Origin: Nepenthes gracilis
Taxonomy: Eukaryota; Streptophyta; Magnoliopsida; Caryophyllales; Nepenthaceae
Assembly (NCBI GenBank): GCA_033239525.1
Contig: BSYO01000008.1
Coordinates: 11,032,150 to 11,096,149, forward strand
Length of the DNA: 64,000 nt
Direction of reading: 5' to 3'
Under the pieces are notes generated by a model, which was not told the origin of the DNA, did no database searches, and saw only the letters and a list, made by a program, of their open reading frames with translations. This document shows positions 1-10,884 of this stretch, piece by piece. Numbering within the stretch: the first letter of the stretch is position 1; each line of letters opens with the position of its first letter. The translations under genes were made by a program, and so were the position numbers.

Positions 1-1120
1 TTACCTAAAATAACCTAGAACACCTCTCCTTAGTACTTTTTCTCTGATACAATTTTTGTCACGACTTAGAAACTTATATATAGGTCAATAACAATAATCC
101 AAAATAATATAAAACTCTAATAAATAATATCAATAACGACAAACCCGACCCGAGTATAATCCTTCCTCAAAGTTGGTCTAATAATTTTGGTTCTCCGATT
201 TCAGGCATACTTTGTATTTCTATATGTATTTGCATGCATTATGATTTGAGATGCATGATTTGAACCATGAGTGGGCGATAGAAATGTTTCATATGTATTG
301 ATATGTGTTAAAACCAGAATGTGTTTTATATTTATATGATTTCGTTTCGATTTTTTATAATTTCAGCATATGAGATTATGAAATTTGGATCCAAACTATA
401 GTTTATGACTTACACGAATGTGATGATGGTTGCAATTATGTGATGTGACCTCAAATCATATGATATGATATTATTTATAAGATTTGGCCAGATCGTTATT
501 TGTTATGATTATATCCCAAATGGATTATTTGATACATATGATAATTTAGTACAAGATATCTCTTCGATTTTCAGTCACTTTGATGGACCTTGTGGTTTAT
601 TTTATATGTTTATATGTGACATCTCATTCCGTCTAATTTATATGTATTGTTTTATATTATGATATCTGTTAAGCACTCGATTCACGTTTTCATATTTTAT
701 CATTTTAGACTAGTGGTATAGATATGCTTGTAGAAATTTGATCATGATCTGATCCAGCATGTCTCTATCGGTGGGTGGATATTTATGTTAGTTATATTTC
801 AGATCCCAGAGGTGTATTATGATTATTATTTATGGCTGATTGAGGGCCTTAGTCAATGTATGAGGCATTTTGAAGTTGTTATATAATATTGATGAGTTGT
901 TGTATTGGATACCTCCATTACGATGTATGAATAGTTGGTCTTATGTTATAATATCCGGATTTATATCCGATAAGATATTGTGCGGGTTTTGATGCATTGG
1001 GTCCTGCATTGTGAAACTCGAGTCGGATTTATCATTATTGATGTTGTTTATTGGAGTTTTATGTTATTGTGGATTATTATTATTGACCTATATATATATT
1101 CTTAGGTTGTGATAAGTTGA
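1..1120 (+). repeat. Partial large LTR, same family as the solo LTR at 39771-45923
   Basis: Non-coding AT-rich sequence. Bases about 165-310 match 41417-41558, and about 345-1000 match 45133-45800. The two matched blocks are adjacent here but are separated in the other copy by a 3.6-kb nested insertion. The left end lies outside the window and the right end, near 1120, is approximate. The 65-aa reading frame in this stretch looks accidental. Confidence 0.6.
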
Positions 1121-1495
1121 TTTTATCAAATTGTCAAAATCAACATTCAATCTCTCTGCCAGTACATCTAATTTGTTAGAACTATGCTTTGACTATGTCA
1201 ACCTTTAACTACCTATGTTCTAACAGCTTGCATTTTTTAGCCTCTAGTTCTTTTGAGGCATGTCGTTTGTCAATCCGCATGTTATAATAAGTCCATCTTT
1301 AGGCTTATTTACCACCGACCCAGATCCATTGATAATCAGAAATGTTATGATATTTTGATATCTTACATTCGATTTCAAATCTATTCATTTTGTTGCCAAA
1401 CTTATGTCCATCAGATTTTATTCTCTCTAAATTGCTGCAAATTATATGAATGTGAAAAATTATTAGATCTTCATTAATTGGCGTAATTCATGACA

Positions 1496-1497
<2 letters not shown>
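1121..1497. other. Unassigned AT-rich sequence
   Basis: No recognisable gene, terminal repeat or coding similarity was seen. The single 74-aa reading frame on the plus strand has no known motif. Confidence 0.4.

Positions 1498-1561
<64 letters not shown>
1498..1561. repeat. (TA)n microsatellite
   Basis: About 31 uninterrupted TA units. Confidence 0.97.
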
Positions 1562-1563
<2 letters not shown>

Positions 1564-1626
1564 ATTACATGACAAACAATGACAAAAATTACAAAAGAAA
1601 AGGAAAAAAACTAGGTGGCGAGTTAG

Positions 1627-1905
1627 GGAACAGGGGATCCTGCTTCTCTTTGAGAGAAGTAGGACTCTACTTCTCCATTTTTAACCATTGAATTAAAAAT
1701 TCAATGGTTGAAATTTAAATTTTATATAATAATATTTAAATAATTATTTTTAAAAAATAATTTTAATTTTTAGCTTAATATTTAATAAATATTAATACTA
1801 TAAAAAAATTTAAAAAATATAATTATGTTTTATATTTTATATTAAATTTAAAAAATTTAAAAATATAATTTTTAGCTATAAATGGGGAAGCAGGATTCCC
1901 AAATC
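1627..1905. mobile_element. MITE-like element with terminal inverted repeats and 11-bp target duplication
   Basis: A 279-bp non-coding, very AT-rich element. The ends are inverted copies around GGGATCCTGCTTC (left) and GAAGCAGGATTCCC (right, inverted). TGGCGAGTTAG flanks it on both sides (1616-1626 and 1906-1916). Near the left end are two perfect small hairpins: GAGAAGTAG/CTACTTCTC and AACCATTGAATT/AATTCAATGGTT. A 9-11 bp duplication suggests a Mutator-like origin, but the family is not established. Confidence 0.75.
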
Positions 1906-1916
1906 TGGCGAGTTAG

Positions 1917-2900
1917 TGGTAGTCTGCCAGCTATTGCAGCAAACAGGGGATTTCTAGTCAATTATCGCTCTGACAACAAATTGTACTTCACTCATGGATT
2001 CCAACTTCTAGATTCATTTATAGAGTGACAAGGGTGTTACCCGTCATATTTTCTTCCTATGCAGCAAGATAATTTTACAATTTCTGAGGTCGGAGTTGAT
2101 TCTTCCATATTTCATGATGAGGTACTTACGTGGGTCGCAATCTCCGGCTGAATGGTTGATTTTCTAAATGGCTAGAAGTGAGTATGGCTCAATAATAATT
2201 TTCTCTACAGTCTTCTTTTGAGCTAGTCCGAGGCCACATAATATGGCTTTGATTCCCCGAGGTAGTCCAAGAAGTTGAATATCCACTTGCTTTCATCATT
2301 ACTTCCCTGTCGCCTATACTTGATCTCCCTCAAGCATTTCAACAAGCATTCGTATTAGTTTTTGTCCATTGACTTGATGGGATTGTTCAAGAGTAGATTC
2401 TCAAAGGATCATGGATTGCCTAAAGGAGAGATTGGAGCGAGCTAGTTGATTTCAGGAGCATCACAATTACCACCACTTTCCTTGCTAGGTGTTTATCTTT
2501 CCTGAACTCCTCATCTAGTGGTACGACATTTCATTGGATCCACAAAAACCACAGTACAACCAAGAATAGACAAGAATCAAGATTATTACCTTGTTGGAGG
2601 AGATTCTACTTGATTTAGGAGTTGGGGGGGTTATCATTTCTTTGTTCGGCCGGGCTGAACTTCCTCATGGATTTTCTTTCGATAGATAATACGCCTTGGT
2701 TAAGTTCCTCAATACATGGGCTATCATCTCAGTTTTGTTACATTGGGGGCATTTGTCAGATTCGGACATGCTTGCTCACCTCCTTCATTCATGAGGAGTT
2801 TACCTTTCCGCACAAGCCAAATGAAGTAGCGATACTTCGGTGGGAAATTCATTTTCTAAATTTTCAACCAACACCCATTCTCATTTTCGTTATTGTCACG
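1917..2900 (-). pseudogene. LINE-like remnant with a zinc-binding (zf-RVT type) segment
   Basis: On the minus strand, about 2842-2786 reads YFIWLVRKGKLLMNE. After a one-base frame change, 2760-2703 reads DKCPQCNKTEMIAHVLRNL. The spacing and the CxxC...H pattern resemble the zinc-binding segment that follows reverse transcriptase in plant L1-type LINEs. No reverse transcriptase or RNase H could be read with confidence. The 126-aa plus-strand frame over 2622-3002 is probably a shadow. It could instead be a decayed host gene. Confidence 0.35.
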
Positions 2901-3764
2901 AAGGATGTCACATGTGGACTTATCATTGCATATGCCTGTACAATGTACGAGTCTTTTTCAAAAAAAGAAAAAAAAAACCCAAATCTATTCATAATAACAT
3001 AAACTATTAAAAGGAAAACATTTATCTTAAAAAACCTGTGCCACATTTAACTAATTATTAAGAAGTTCATATTTTTATAGTTAATGATACTATTAAACAC
3101 GGTAAACTTTTCAATGTATTATACAATGTTCCTTCTCACAAGGCCTGCCTCAAGCTTTTTGGTACTGTGGCGTGGTGTATGTGTAGGGTTGGAGTGAAGA
3201 AAAAGGGCCCGACATCGCTTTTTTCTTCCTCTGCTTTTAATTTGTTTTTATATTACTGTGTGAAATTCTTTTACTACATTTTTTTACCGTACACTCCAAT
3301 TCGCGCACAAACGGTTAAATCCATGACATTTGGATTGCACGAATTAACTTTCCTTGTATCCTCTCGTCAATTGAAAAACCCAATTAGCACGCCGTGAATG
3401 CGAAAATTCTGAGGATATTCATGCACTAATTACAATCTCTTCTTTGGGGTAAGCAAGTTAAAATGCATATAACGGCAAGACTGTTAGGTACAATAAAATT
3501 CCTTCCGTGTGAAGGAAAGCAAATAATTTAACACAACTAAACAAAAAGACTCCCTGTGCCACAAAGCGTCAGAGGGGAAGGAAACCAAACGCTAAACCAC
3601 AACAAGGAACGACCGCTTAGTAGACCGACCCTACAATCGAATCCCGTTCACCGTTTGAATGCGTTTCGCAGCCAGAAAGTCCAAGATAAACTGAATGATA
3701 GTAACCAACCCATTATTTGGATTCTTCTGAGAGAGGAGGCACGACAACAATTTTGATCCTTTGT
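2901..3764. other. Unassigned sequence
   Basis: No gene was recognised. Short frames occur on both strands (for example 66 aa at 3556-3756, plus strand) without known motifs. The less AT-rich piece at 3550-3760 might be a fragment of a host gene, but nothing identifies it. Confidence 0.3.
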
Positions 3765-4008
3765 GGCAAAAAAATTTGTCACTATTAATTATAAATTCAT
3801 CACTAAATTTGTAGTGACACATTTTTATTTTATCACTAAAATATGTCTCTAGTGACATAATATAATTGTCACTAATAATATTCCATAATGACAAAAAAAT
3901 TTATTTCTAAAATGTATTTTTAGTTTGTCATTAAATAATATATTTAATGGTAAATAATTATAATAGAAAACATATAATTGACAAAATTTTAACAAAAATA
4001 TTAAATTT
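3765..4008. repeat. AT-rich block with repeated GTCACTA / TAGTGAC motifs
   Basis: TTTGTCACT, ATCACTAAA, TAGTGACA, TTGTCACTAA and similar motifs alternate in both orientations over 3765-3900. Plant CACTA and some other DNA transposons carry dense short inverted subterminal motifs like these. No element end could be defined. The right edge is the target site of the next element. Confidence 0.4.
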
Positions 4009-4013
4009 AAGTT

Positions 4014-5192
4014 TGATGTGTATCTGAATCCGAACTTCGAACAAATTCGGATGATTTCCCTGTCTTGGCTCCGGCTCCGTTCCTTGAGTTGGATCCTGCA
4101 CACCACTTAAAAGAATAAGAGGTCAGCGTGTTTGGCGGGAAGTTGTCCCACCGAAAATACTCCGACGCTCAAGTCAGTAAAACAGTCTTCAAAAGGAAGA
4201 AACTGAAAATAGAGAGAGAGAGAGTTTGGGTGTTTTATCAAGATGTAAGAGAGACGTGAGGTCTTCTTGAATTTGGAAGGTGGGAAGGCAGTAAACGGCC
4301 GTGAGAGGTGCGCTTGTGTGCCTTAGGGTTTTTTGGAAGATGAAGGTGGCAGAGAAGACAGACTTCTGTGAGCACCCAATCGTCCTAGGAAACGTATGTA
4401 ACTGGATGCCTTCAAGAAAGCGTATGTGGTTGAAAGTATGGAAGAGAGCCTGCCCTTGATGGTGGGTCAAGGGTTTCTTTTGTAGCTGAGAGGTCGATCC
4501 TCCTTTTTTGGAAAGAGTGATTGCCTTCCTGATTTGCTGGCTGGCTTGCCCTCTGTAGCTGATGCCAGTTGCCATGCTGATCGAAATTGTTTCCTTGTGA
4601 GGCGGCCAACAACTTTCCAAGTTGGTCTCTTTCCTCCTCAGCATATTACCGTTGGGTTGCCTTGGTTGGCAAGGAATTAGGAAGATCCGGCGCTTTCCTT
4701 CTTTGAAGGGCGCCAATATTGCCAGTGTCCCCTTTTGGTGCCTGCTGAGATCGTGGAATATCCTTAGAGAATCGTTGTTGGCATTTTAATGATTGGTGGG
4801 CCTAAACGGGTCAGGCCCGTTACTGTTGAATGGCTTCTTAGGGCCCAACGTGCAAAACGCGGACGGTCAAAGCTCGAGTTGACCGTCTGCGTGCGTGTTG
4901 GCCGCCCTTATGAAGGATATCTGTCGTCAGCCGCCAGATGGGCCATGGGCCTGAGTGAGCCAGGCCCATTACTGTAGAAGAGCCTCTTTGGGCCCAATGT
5001 GCGTAAGGCAGACGGTCAACATTTGAGTTGATCGTCTGTTTGGGAGTTGGCCGCCCGACAGTCAACGCCAGCGTTGACCGCCCTGGGCTTTTCAGCTCTT
5101 TGGTCCATTTTCCAATTGGGCCATTGGAGTGTTGACCGTCGTCTTGGGCCTTTGACTTTTGTGGGGCCAGCCCATTTTTAGTGTACCCATCA
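4014..5192 (-). repeat. 3' LTR of the Tat element
   Basis: 1,179 bp. On the minus strand it starts TGATGGGTACAC and ends TGATGTG-like/CATCA at 4014. It contains a short GA microsatellite near 4209. The 175-aa and 66-aa minus-strand frames inside recur in the other LTR only because the LTRs are copies; they carry no known domain. Confidence 0.95.
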
Positions 5193-5299
5193 CTAGCCCC
5201 ACGCTCTGGTGGCCAGAAGTCTGGCCTCCAGTATATTCATGATGGGATGCCTTTTCTTGCTTTGAGGATCTCGTGGGAATTCATAAAAAGCGTGAAGGA

Positions 5300-5557
5300 G
5301 AGTTTGATCGGAATTGTTGACCGTCTTGGCCAACTCCGGAGTACCAGGATTGTTAACCGTTTTGGTCAATTTCGGAGTACCGTAATTGTTGATCGTTTGG
5401 TCAATTTCGAGTACTGTAATTGTCGACCGTCTTGGTCAATTCGAGTACTGCACTGTCGACCGTCTTGGTCAATTCCGGAGTACCAGAATTATTGACCGTC
5501 TTGGTCAATTCCGGAGTACTAGAATTATTAACCGTCTTGGCCAATTCTGGGAACGCT
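5300..5557. repeat. Minisatellite of about 35 bp, seven copies
   Basis: Successive degenerate units share GACCGTCTTGGTCAATT followed by CGGAGTACCAG. The array lies in the element's 3' untranslated part, just inside the 3' LTR. Tandem repeats here are known from Tat and Ogre relatives. Confidence 0.9.
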
Positions 5558-5876
5558 TTCTGCCAACTTTTGGCCGGTTTATAGGGCAGAAAGTGACACG
5601 TGTCTCCCGCTGGTTGGGCGGAGATCCTGGCCATTAATGCGCTAGAGCTCCGTCCTCTTGCAGGGTCAAGTAGGGAGGCGACACATGGCAATCCTGATAG
5701 TGTCATTAATGAGGGGTTTCTGCTCCAGAGACCCGTTCTTTTGCGAGGTCAAGTGAGGAGGTGACGCGTGGCAGGACTAACGGCGTCCTTTGTATGCTTG
5801 GCGCTTAAGTTTCCTTTCCGTATTTTGAAATCAATTACGCCTTCAAACCGTCGTCTTCTTCGTTCTCGATTCTCAG

Positions 5877-6545
5877 ATGAACTCTTCCAAAAGAAACCCT
5901 AGCTTTCGCTCGATTATGGCTCCAGTCGCAGACTTTCCATCCGTCTTGAGAGAAAATGATGTTAAGGCACTGTGTGTTGAATTTAATATTCCCAAAGAGA
6001 TGGCCTGGAGGGTTCCGAGCAAGGACGACAAAACCTTTTCCCCACCGGAGGGGTTCATCACTATTTTCGAGGCCCATCTGAGGAGCGGCCTTCGTCTGCC
6101 TTTACCGGAGGAGTTGGAGTCGATCGTGGCGGCTCTACGAGTACCCATCGCTTAACTCCATGCCAACGCGGTGAGGTACCTTTGCACTTTATTTATTTTT
6201 TTCCGAAGCTCGGCCAGAAATTTAGGATGTCTGGTGTTAAGTTGTATTTAAAGTAACCCAGGGGACGGAGTGGATTTCACTCAGTCCCCGTACGGAATAA
6301 AGATTAACACGGCCATTCATGATTCGCTGAAGAACTGGAAAAACCCGTTCTTCTTTGTGAAAGTGGGATAGAGATGGCCTATTGCGAGGAGCTAGGGCCA
6401 GGTTCCGGAGGCGTACCTTGGTACGCCGTCTACGACGGAGAGTGCCTCCTACGCATGGCTGACCAAGGCAATACGGCTGAACCCCGACGAGTTCAAGAGG
6501 GACTTCTTGGTTTCTCGGGCGGAGACCAAGAAGGTTAAATGGGGG
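5877..6545 (+). CDS. Antisense extra gene of the Tat element, N-terminal part (Transposase_28-like)
   Basis: An open 92-aa segment from ATG 5877 (MNSSKRN) to a stop at 6155 is followed, through stops and frame changes, by recognisable continuation up to about 6545. The segment with FEAHLRSGLRLPLPEEL, a later NAVRYLCTLF and still later NWKNPFFFVKVG resembles the Pfam 'putative gypsy type transposon' domain (Transposase_28) often annotated in plant genomes. It runs opposite to gag-pol. Its function is unknown. GGTGAGGTAC near 6170 could be a splice donor, which would make the first stop avoidable; this was not tested. Confidence 0.6.
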
Positions 6546-6610
6546 CCGCCATCACCGGCTTAGAAGCCACACCCTCCGATTATGATAATAAGACCTGAAG
6601 ACTCAAGGGG

Positions 6611-7156
6611 GTGATCATCCGCCCAAGGCCCATGGAGGAAGCTACTGAGAGGGTAATTGGTACGCCCTCATCGTCTTCGTCGCAGATTGACCTTGTGGCT
6701 GCCGAGATCTGCGGCGGATCCGGCAGCACCTCTAGGGTGGGGAAGTCCATCGAGGATAGGCTGGCGGAGGTCGGAGGAGTCATCCTGGCCCAGCCTGCGG
6801 CGAAGGTGGTTCAGTGCGCCGCCTGATGGAATCTCAAGGGAGGAGCTTTGCCTTGCGACGCGCCTGAGGGTTCACGTGTTTTTATTGTGGATCCGTCGAC
6901 GAGAGCTGATCCACCAGCAGCCGTTCCAAAGGCAGCCAGGAGAAGGAAGCCTACTGCGGCTGCTCCAGAGGCTGCAAGGGAGGAGCCCGCCGCTGCTGTT
7001 GATGATGATGAGTTTTTGGGTTGTATTTTGGATGAAGCAGCAGCGTGCTTGGCGCGAGAGGATGCTCCTGACTCGTCATCTCCCATTCCACCGCCAGCTA
7101 GACCAGGCCTAGAGTCCAGGCCAACGAGGCCCTTCAGGAAGACTTATGAGATATGA
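6611..7156 (+). CDS. Antisense extra gene, low-complexity middle part
   Basis: Two adjoining frames, 6611-6826 and 6848-7156, differ by a frameshift. They encode Ala/Pro/Glu-rich sequence with an acidic VDDDEFLG patch and a proline-rich end. This is the linker expected between the N-terminal domain and the C-terminal coiled coil. No catalytic motif is visible. The GC content is much higher than in the surroundings, as in the rest of this gene. Confidence 0.5.
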
Positions 7157-7223
7157 CTTCTACAATGGCTCCCTTGTATTTCTTTCTTCCTTGTGTTTGT
7201 AACTCACACTTTGCTTTTGTCTT

Positions 7224-7682
7224 GTGCAGTCAAGAAGGTTGATCTTAGCTGTCTCCCAGGAAGTGGAGCAATGCGATCGCATCATTACGGATCGGGAGGC
7301 TGAGATCGCCTGGTTGGAGGCCAAGCTGGCCGCCTCAGGAGGGGAGCTTCGTGAGCAAACCGCAGCTCTTGAGGCTGTTATGGCGGGCGTGGAGGCAGAG
7401 AACGCTGAGCTGAAGGTCGAGGTTGCTTGCTTGAAGGAGAAGGAGGATCGACTCAAGGCAAGCAATAAGTGCCTTGCCGACAGAGCCGCAGCCTCGGAGA
7501 ATGAGTTGGCCACTCGGATCAGCCTCCACGAAATCGGAGGCGCACTGCACGCCCGGCTGTTAGAGGGGCTCAATATTGGACGATGCGTTGCACGGTTAGT
7601 TGATCCTGACTTCCTAATTGAGCTTATCAATCACAGTAACCGCGCAGCGCAACGTAAGGAAGACTTGGTAGGAGAGCCCTGA
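7224..7682 (+). CDS. Antisense extra gene, C-terminal coiled coil
   Basis: An open 152-aa frame, best read as a last exon joined upstream across 7157-7229, a T-rich stretch ending CTTGTGCAG. Residues about 10-95 are a heptad-rich coiled coil (AEIAWLEAKLAASGGELREQ and following). The tail reads GRCVARLVDPDFLIELIN. A decayed homologous coiled coil sits in the same antisense position in the third Tat element (48140-48600), so this is a shared component of the family. Its role is unknown. Confidence 0.6.
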   Translation: MQSRRLILAVSQEVEQCDRIITDREAEIAWLEAKLAASGGELREQTAALEAVMAGVEAENAELKVEVACLKEKEDRLKASNKCLADRAAASENELATRISLHEIGGALHARLLEGLNIGRCVARLVDPDFLIELINHSNRAAQRKEDLVGEP

Positions 7683-7769
7683 GATAGCCATGGTGGTCCG
7701 CCGCCTCTGTAGCCTTTTGTTTTTCTTTTACTTTTTTGGACTTTGTGTAAATTGTAATACACTTTATGA

Positions 7770-7778
7770 GCAATAAAA
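7770..7778 (+). terminator. Probable polyadenylation signal of the antisense gene
   Basis: CAATAAAATG lies about 90 bp after the stop at 7682, in a T-rich 3' trailer containing TTGTAATACAC. Confidence 0.4.
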
Positions 7779-7846
7779 TGGAAATTCCTTTTAAATTGGT
7801 GTCCACTGTCTTTATTACTTTTTGTGTTTGTGTGAATCATTGCATT

Positions 7847-8190
7847 GGGCGGTCAACTTGGTTGGCCGGTGACCGTTGCTTGGTTGCCTAAGGAGCTGAG
7901 TCCCTAGGCTTGGCAGGTGGTTGCGTTAACCAGCCCTGCGGTGCTATTCAAGTGGAAACTTGGGCAGACAGCGTTAGAGAAGGAACGCTTCTCGTTACGG
8001 TTTGATCACGATACCTTTTCGTTGAGAAGGTTACTGCGTGGGGCGGCCAACCTGGTTGGCTGGCTGCCGAAGGAATAAGATCCTTAAGTTGGGCAGGCGG
8101 TTGTATTAACCAGCCTGGTGGCGCCATGCAAGTAAAGACTTGGGCTGCCAATGTTGGAGAAAGAATGTTTCTCCCTTCGACCATCGTTAA
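7847..8190. repeat. Two tandem copies of a 194-bp unit
   Basis: Copies begin at 7847 (GGGCGGTCAACTTGGTTGG) and 8041 (GGGCGGCCAACCTGGTTGG). They share the AACCAGCC, AAGT..AACTTGGGC and GAGAAGGAACG-like blocks in order. Confidence 0.75.
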
Positions 8191-8246
8191 CTGACGTTGC
8201 TGCTCCCCGAGAGGAGGTTGTCACGTGTGCCATACTTGCCCCCTAA

Positions 8247-8507
8247 GGTTTTTAGACCGCTATGGGCCACTTGGATGACCAAGTTTTAGTACGACCACTA
8301 TTGGGCCGCTCGGATGACTGAGGTTTCAGACCACTCATGCGCCACATGGATGACCAAGGTTTCAGACCGCTCATGGGCCACCTGGATGACTAGGGTTTCA
8401 GACCGCTCATGGGCCACCTAGATGACTAGGGTTTTAGACCGCTTATGGGCCACCTTGGATGACCAGGGTTTCAGACCACTTCTTGGCCACCTAGATGACT
8501 AGGGTTT
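8247..8507. repeat. Minisatellite of about 40 bp, about seven copies
   Basis: Units share TTTCAGACCGCTCATGGGCC followed by ACCTGGATGACTAGGG. Degenerate traces of the same array appear downstream of integrase in the third Tat element (about 47340-47500), so it is ancestral to both copies. Confidence 0.9.
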
Positions 8508-8693
8508 AGCGAGAGGGTGAAGACCCTCCCGACTTAGGGGCAGTCTAGGTAGGGTAAACCTACTAGGCAAACACAGTTCATATGTATGCACACAGAGCCT
8601 AGGATTCTATATGCTAAGTAAACCTCTTATTTTGTCGAATTAAAACAAGCATGCGAATGAATGTGCATAAGTGGGTGAGTGTGTACTTGGGTC

Positions 8694-9948
8694 TTATTGG
8701 AAGTATCGCTTGAGGTGGGTTGCGTTCCACGTTCGTGGGACCAACTTCCCATCCTGGTTTCGGAGTTTGTACACTCCGTTTCGCAGGACGGCGGAGACAA
8801 GAAAAGGTCCCTCCCAGTTGGGAGAGAGCTTGTTGCGGCCAGCTAGCTTGCCTGTAGCCTCGATGCCTCGTAGGACCAAGTCCCCAACGTCGAACTGCCG
8901 GGCTTTAACCTTTCTATTGTAGTACCGGGCAACTCGGTGTTGGTACGCTGCTGTCTGTATTCTGGCGGCATTGCGGGCTTCCTCTAGTAAGTCTAAGTGC
9001 TCCCTGATCTTCTGGGAGTTGGTCGAAAGACTCCACCCTGAGACTTGGAAGCCTGATTTCGACGGGTATTACTGCCTCAGTCCCTTAACAGAGGCTAAAG
9101 GGGGTCTCGCGCGTTGGTTCCTTCGGGGTTGTTTGATAAAACCAGAGGATGGATGGGAGCTTGTCATCCCAAGAGCCCCCGGCGTCCTCCAGTTTAGTCT
9201 TTAACCGTGGAGTAGCGTACGGTTTGTGACCTCCACCTGCCCGTTGGCCTGGGGGTATGCCACCGAAGTGTGGACCAGCTTGATCCCAAAGCTGGTGCAA
9301 TACTTGGTGAAGCGTTTTCCCGTGAATTGGGTCCCGTTGTCGGTCACCACAACATCTGGGACGCTGAACCTACGGACAATGTTCTGGTGAAGAAATTCTA
9401 GTGCATTGTGTTATGTGATTTTTGCCAGCGGGACTGCTTCGACCCACTTGGTGAAGTAGTTGATGCCCGTGATGATGAACTTCCTTTGCCCAGTGGCAAT
9501 GGAAAATGGGCCGAGAATATCGAGCCCCCATTACGCGAAGGGCCACGGAGCCTGAAGTGACTTTAGGTCAGCGGACGGCTGGTGGTGAAGGTTGCCGTGA
9601 AGCTGGCAGCTTTCACACTTCTTCACAAACTCAAGCACGTCCTTCTTCATCGATGGCCAATAGTAGCCCTGCCGCATGACCTTGAAGGCCAGGTTTTTCC
9701 CGCCTACGTGTGATCCATAAATCCCTAGGTGAGCTTCGCCCAGCGTGTAGTCGGCCTCCCCGGGAGATAGACAGCGGAGATAAGATGTTGAGTATCATCG
9801 GCGATACAGCCGCCCATCGACTACTACGTACCAGCCAGCTGTCTTTTTAATTTGCTTGGCCATTTCGGCGTCCTCCGGGAGTGATCCTTGGCCAAGTATC
9901 CGTTGTCGTCCTCCAGATGTTGAGTATCCAGTTTTTCGTCTCGAAAAT
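8694..9948 (-). pseudogene. Tat integrase (INT), broken by stops and frameshifts
   Basis: Integrase inserts the cDNA into chromosomes. Read right to left, the following can be seen across frames: the zinc-binding part with CESCQLHG, the catalytic core with WGLDILGPF, VVTDNGTQF and QVEVTNR (the D-D-E residues), and a C-terminal part ending in 8879-8694 with LSPNWEGPF. Several in-frame stops and at least two frame changes interrupt it, so it is unlikely to be active. It directly follows the RNase H block. Confidence 0.85.
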
Positions 9949-10884
9949 CTACATTGCCTCCTGTTTCTCTATGCTGGGAGCATTCAGGATCTCCCGCATG
10001 TCCCTCGAATACTGTTCTGGGTTTTCGACAGCAGTGGCTCTAGCCAATCGGTCTGCCTTCCAATTTTCAATTCGAGGAACGTGAACCAGGGTCAGTTTGT
10101 TGAAACCCTGGATGGCTTCCCTTGCCTTTGCCAGGTACCTGGCCAAGGAAGGGTTGTTCGCCTCGAAGCTCCCATTGACCTGGTTGACGACTAGTTCGGA
10201 GTCGCTATAAACCGCCAACCTCTTGGCAGAGCACTCTTTTGCTAATCGTAAGCCAGCTAGCAGGGCATCGTACTCTGCGACGTTGTTGGTCGCCTGAAAG
10301 TCAAGCTTTAGGGAATACTTGATCTTGAATCCATCAGGGGTTGTAAGGACCACCCCTACTCCGCTGCCACTGTACGTGGACGATCCGTCCACGTGGAGTG
10401 TCCATTCTGGGACCTCGTCGGGCTGTTCTGCGTTTTCTGTGGGCTGCTCCTCGTGAATTGGGGTCGTGGTCTCAACAATGAAGTCAGCCAGAGCCTGCGC
10501 TTTTATGGCAGGTCTAGGCCGGAATTCGATGTTGAACTCTCCCAATTCGATTGCCCACTTTACCAGCCGTCCCAAAACGTCTGGTTTCTGGAGTATGCCT
10601 TTCAGCGGCTGGTCAGTAAGGACCACTATGCGATGCGCCTGGAAGTATGGCCTCAATTTCCGCGCTGCGAAGATAAGTGCTAGGGCCATTTTTTCAGCTC
10701 GTGGATAATGCGTCTCTGGGCCGATCAATATTTTGCTTACATAGTAGACCGGCTGCTGGATATCGGATTCCTGGCGCACGAGGACGGAGCTGAGGGACAC
10801 TTCCGACACTGCCAAATAAAGGTACAGCTCCTCCCTGTCTTTGGATGACGCTAGCAGTGGCGGGCTGGCCAGATACTGTTTCAA
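9949..10884 (-). CDS. RNase H plus second 'archaeal' RNase H of Tat pol
   Basis: An open 311-aa segment. Residues about 1-120 are the retrotransposon RNase H (YVSKILIGPETHY, KMALALIFAARKL, VLTDQPLKGIL, then GRLVKWAIELGEF). Residues about 160-290 are a second RNase H with LHVDGSS, TNNVAEYDALLAGL and YSDSELVVNQV carrying the acidic catalytic residues. The doubled RNase H is diagnostic of the Tat group. Both domains look intact. The segment is part of a longer polyprotein, so the ATG at 10884 is not a real start. Confidence 0.9.
   Translation of the reverse strand: MKQYLASPPLLASSKDREELYLYLAVSEVSLSSVLVRQESDIQQPVYYVSKILIGPETHYPRAEKMALALIFAARKLRPYFQAHRIVVLTDQPLKGILQKPDVLGRLVKWAIELGEFNIEFRPRPAIKAQALADFIVETTTPIHEEQPTENAEQPDEVPEWTLHVDGSSTYSGSGVGVVLTTPDGFKIKYSLKLDFQATNNVAEYDALLAGLRLAKECSAKRLAVYSDSELVVNQVNGSFEANNPSLARYLAKAREAIQGFNKLTLVHVPRIENWKADRLARATAVENPEQYSRDMREILNAPSIEKQEAM

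Noticed and set aside
3556..3756. Possible host exon (66-aa frame and an overlapping minus-strand frame)
   Set aside because: No recognisable protein family or splice pattern; left as unassigned.
4189..4716. 175-aa minus-strand frame inside the Tat LTR, with a shorter partner at 14597-14947
   Set aside because: Present in both only because the LTRs are copies; no known domain, and the second copy is disrupted.
9856..10708. Plus-strand frames of 67-112 aa over the pol region
   Set aside because: Shadows of the minus-strand RNase H coding sequence.
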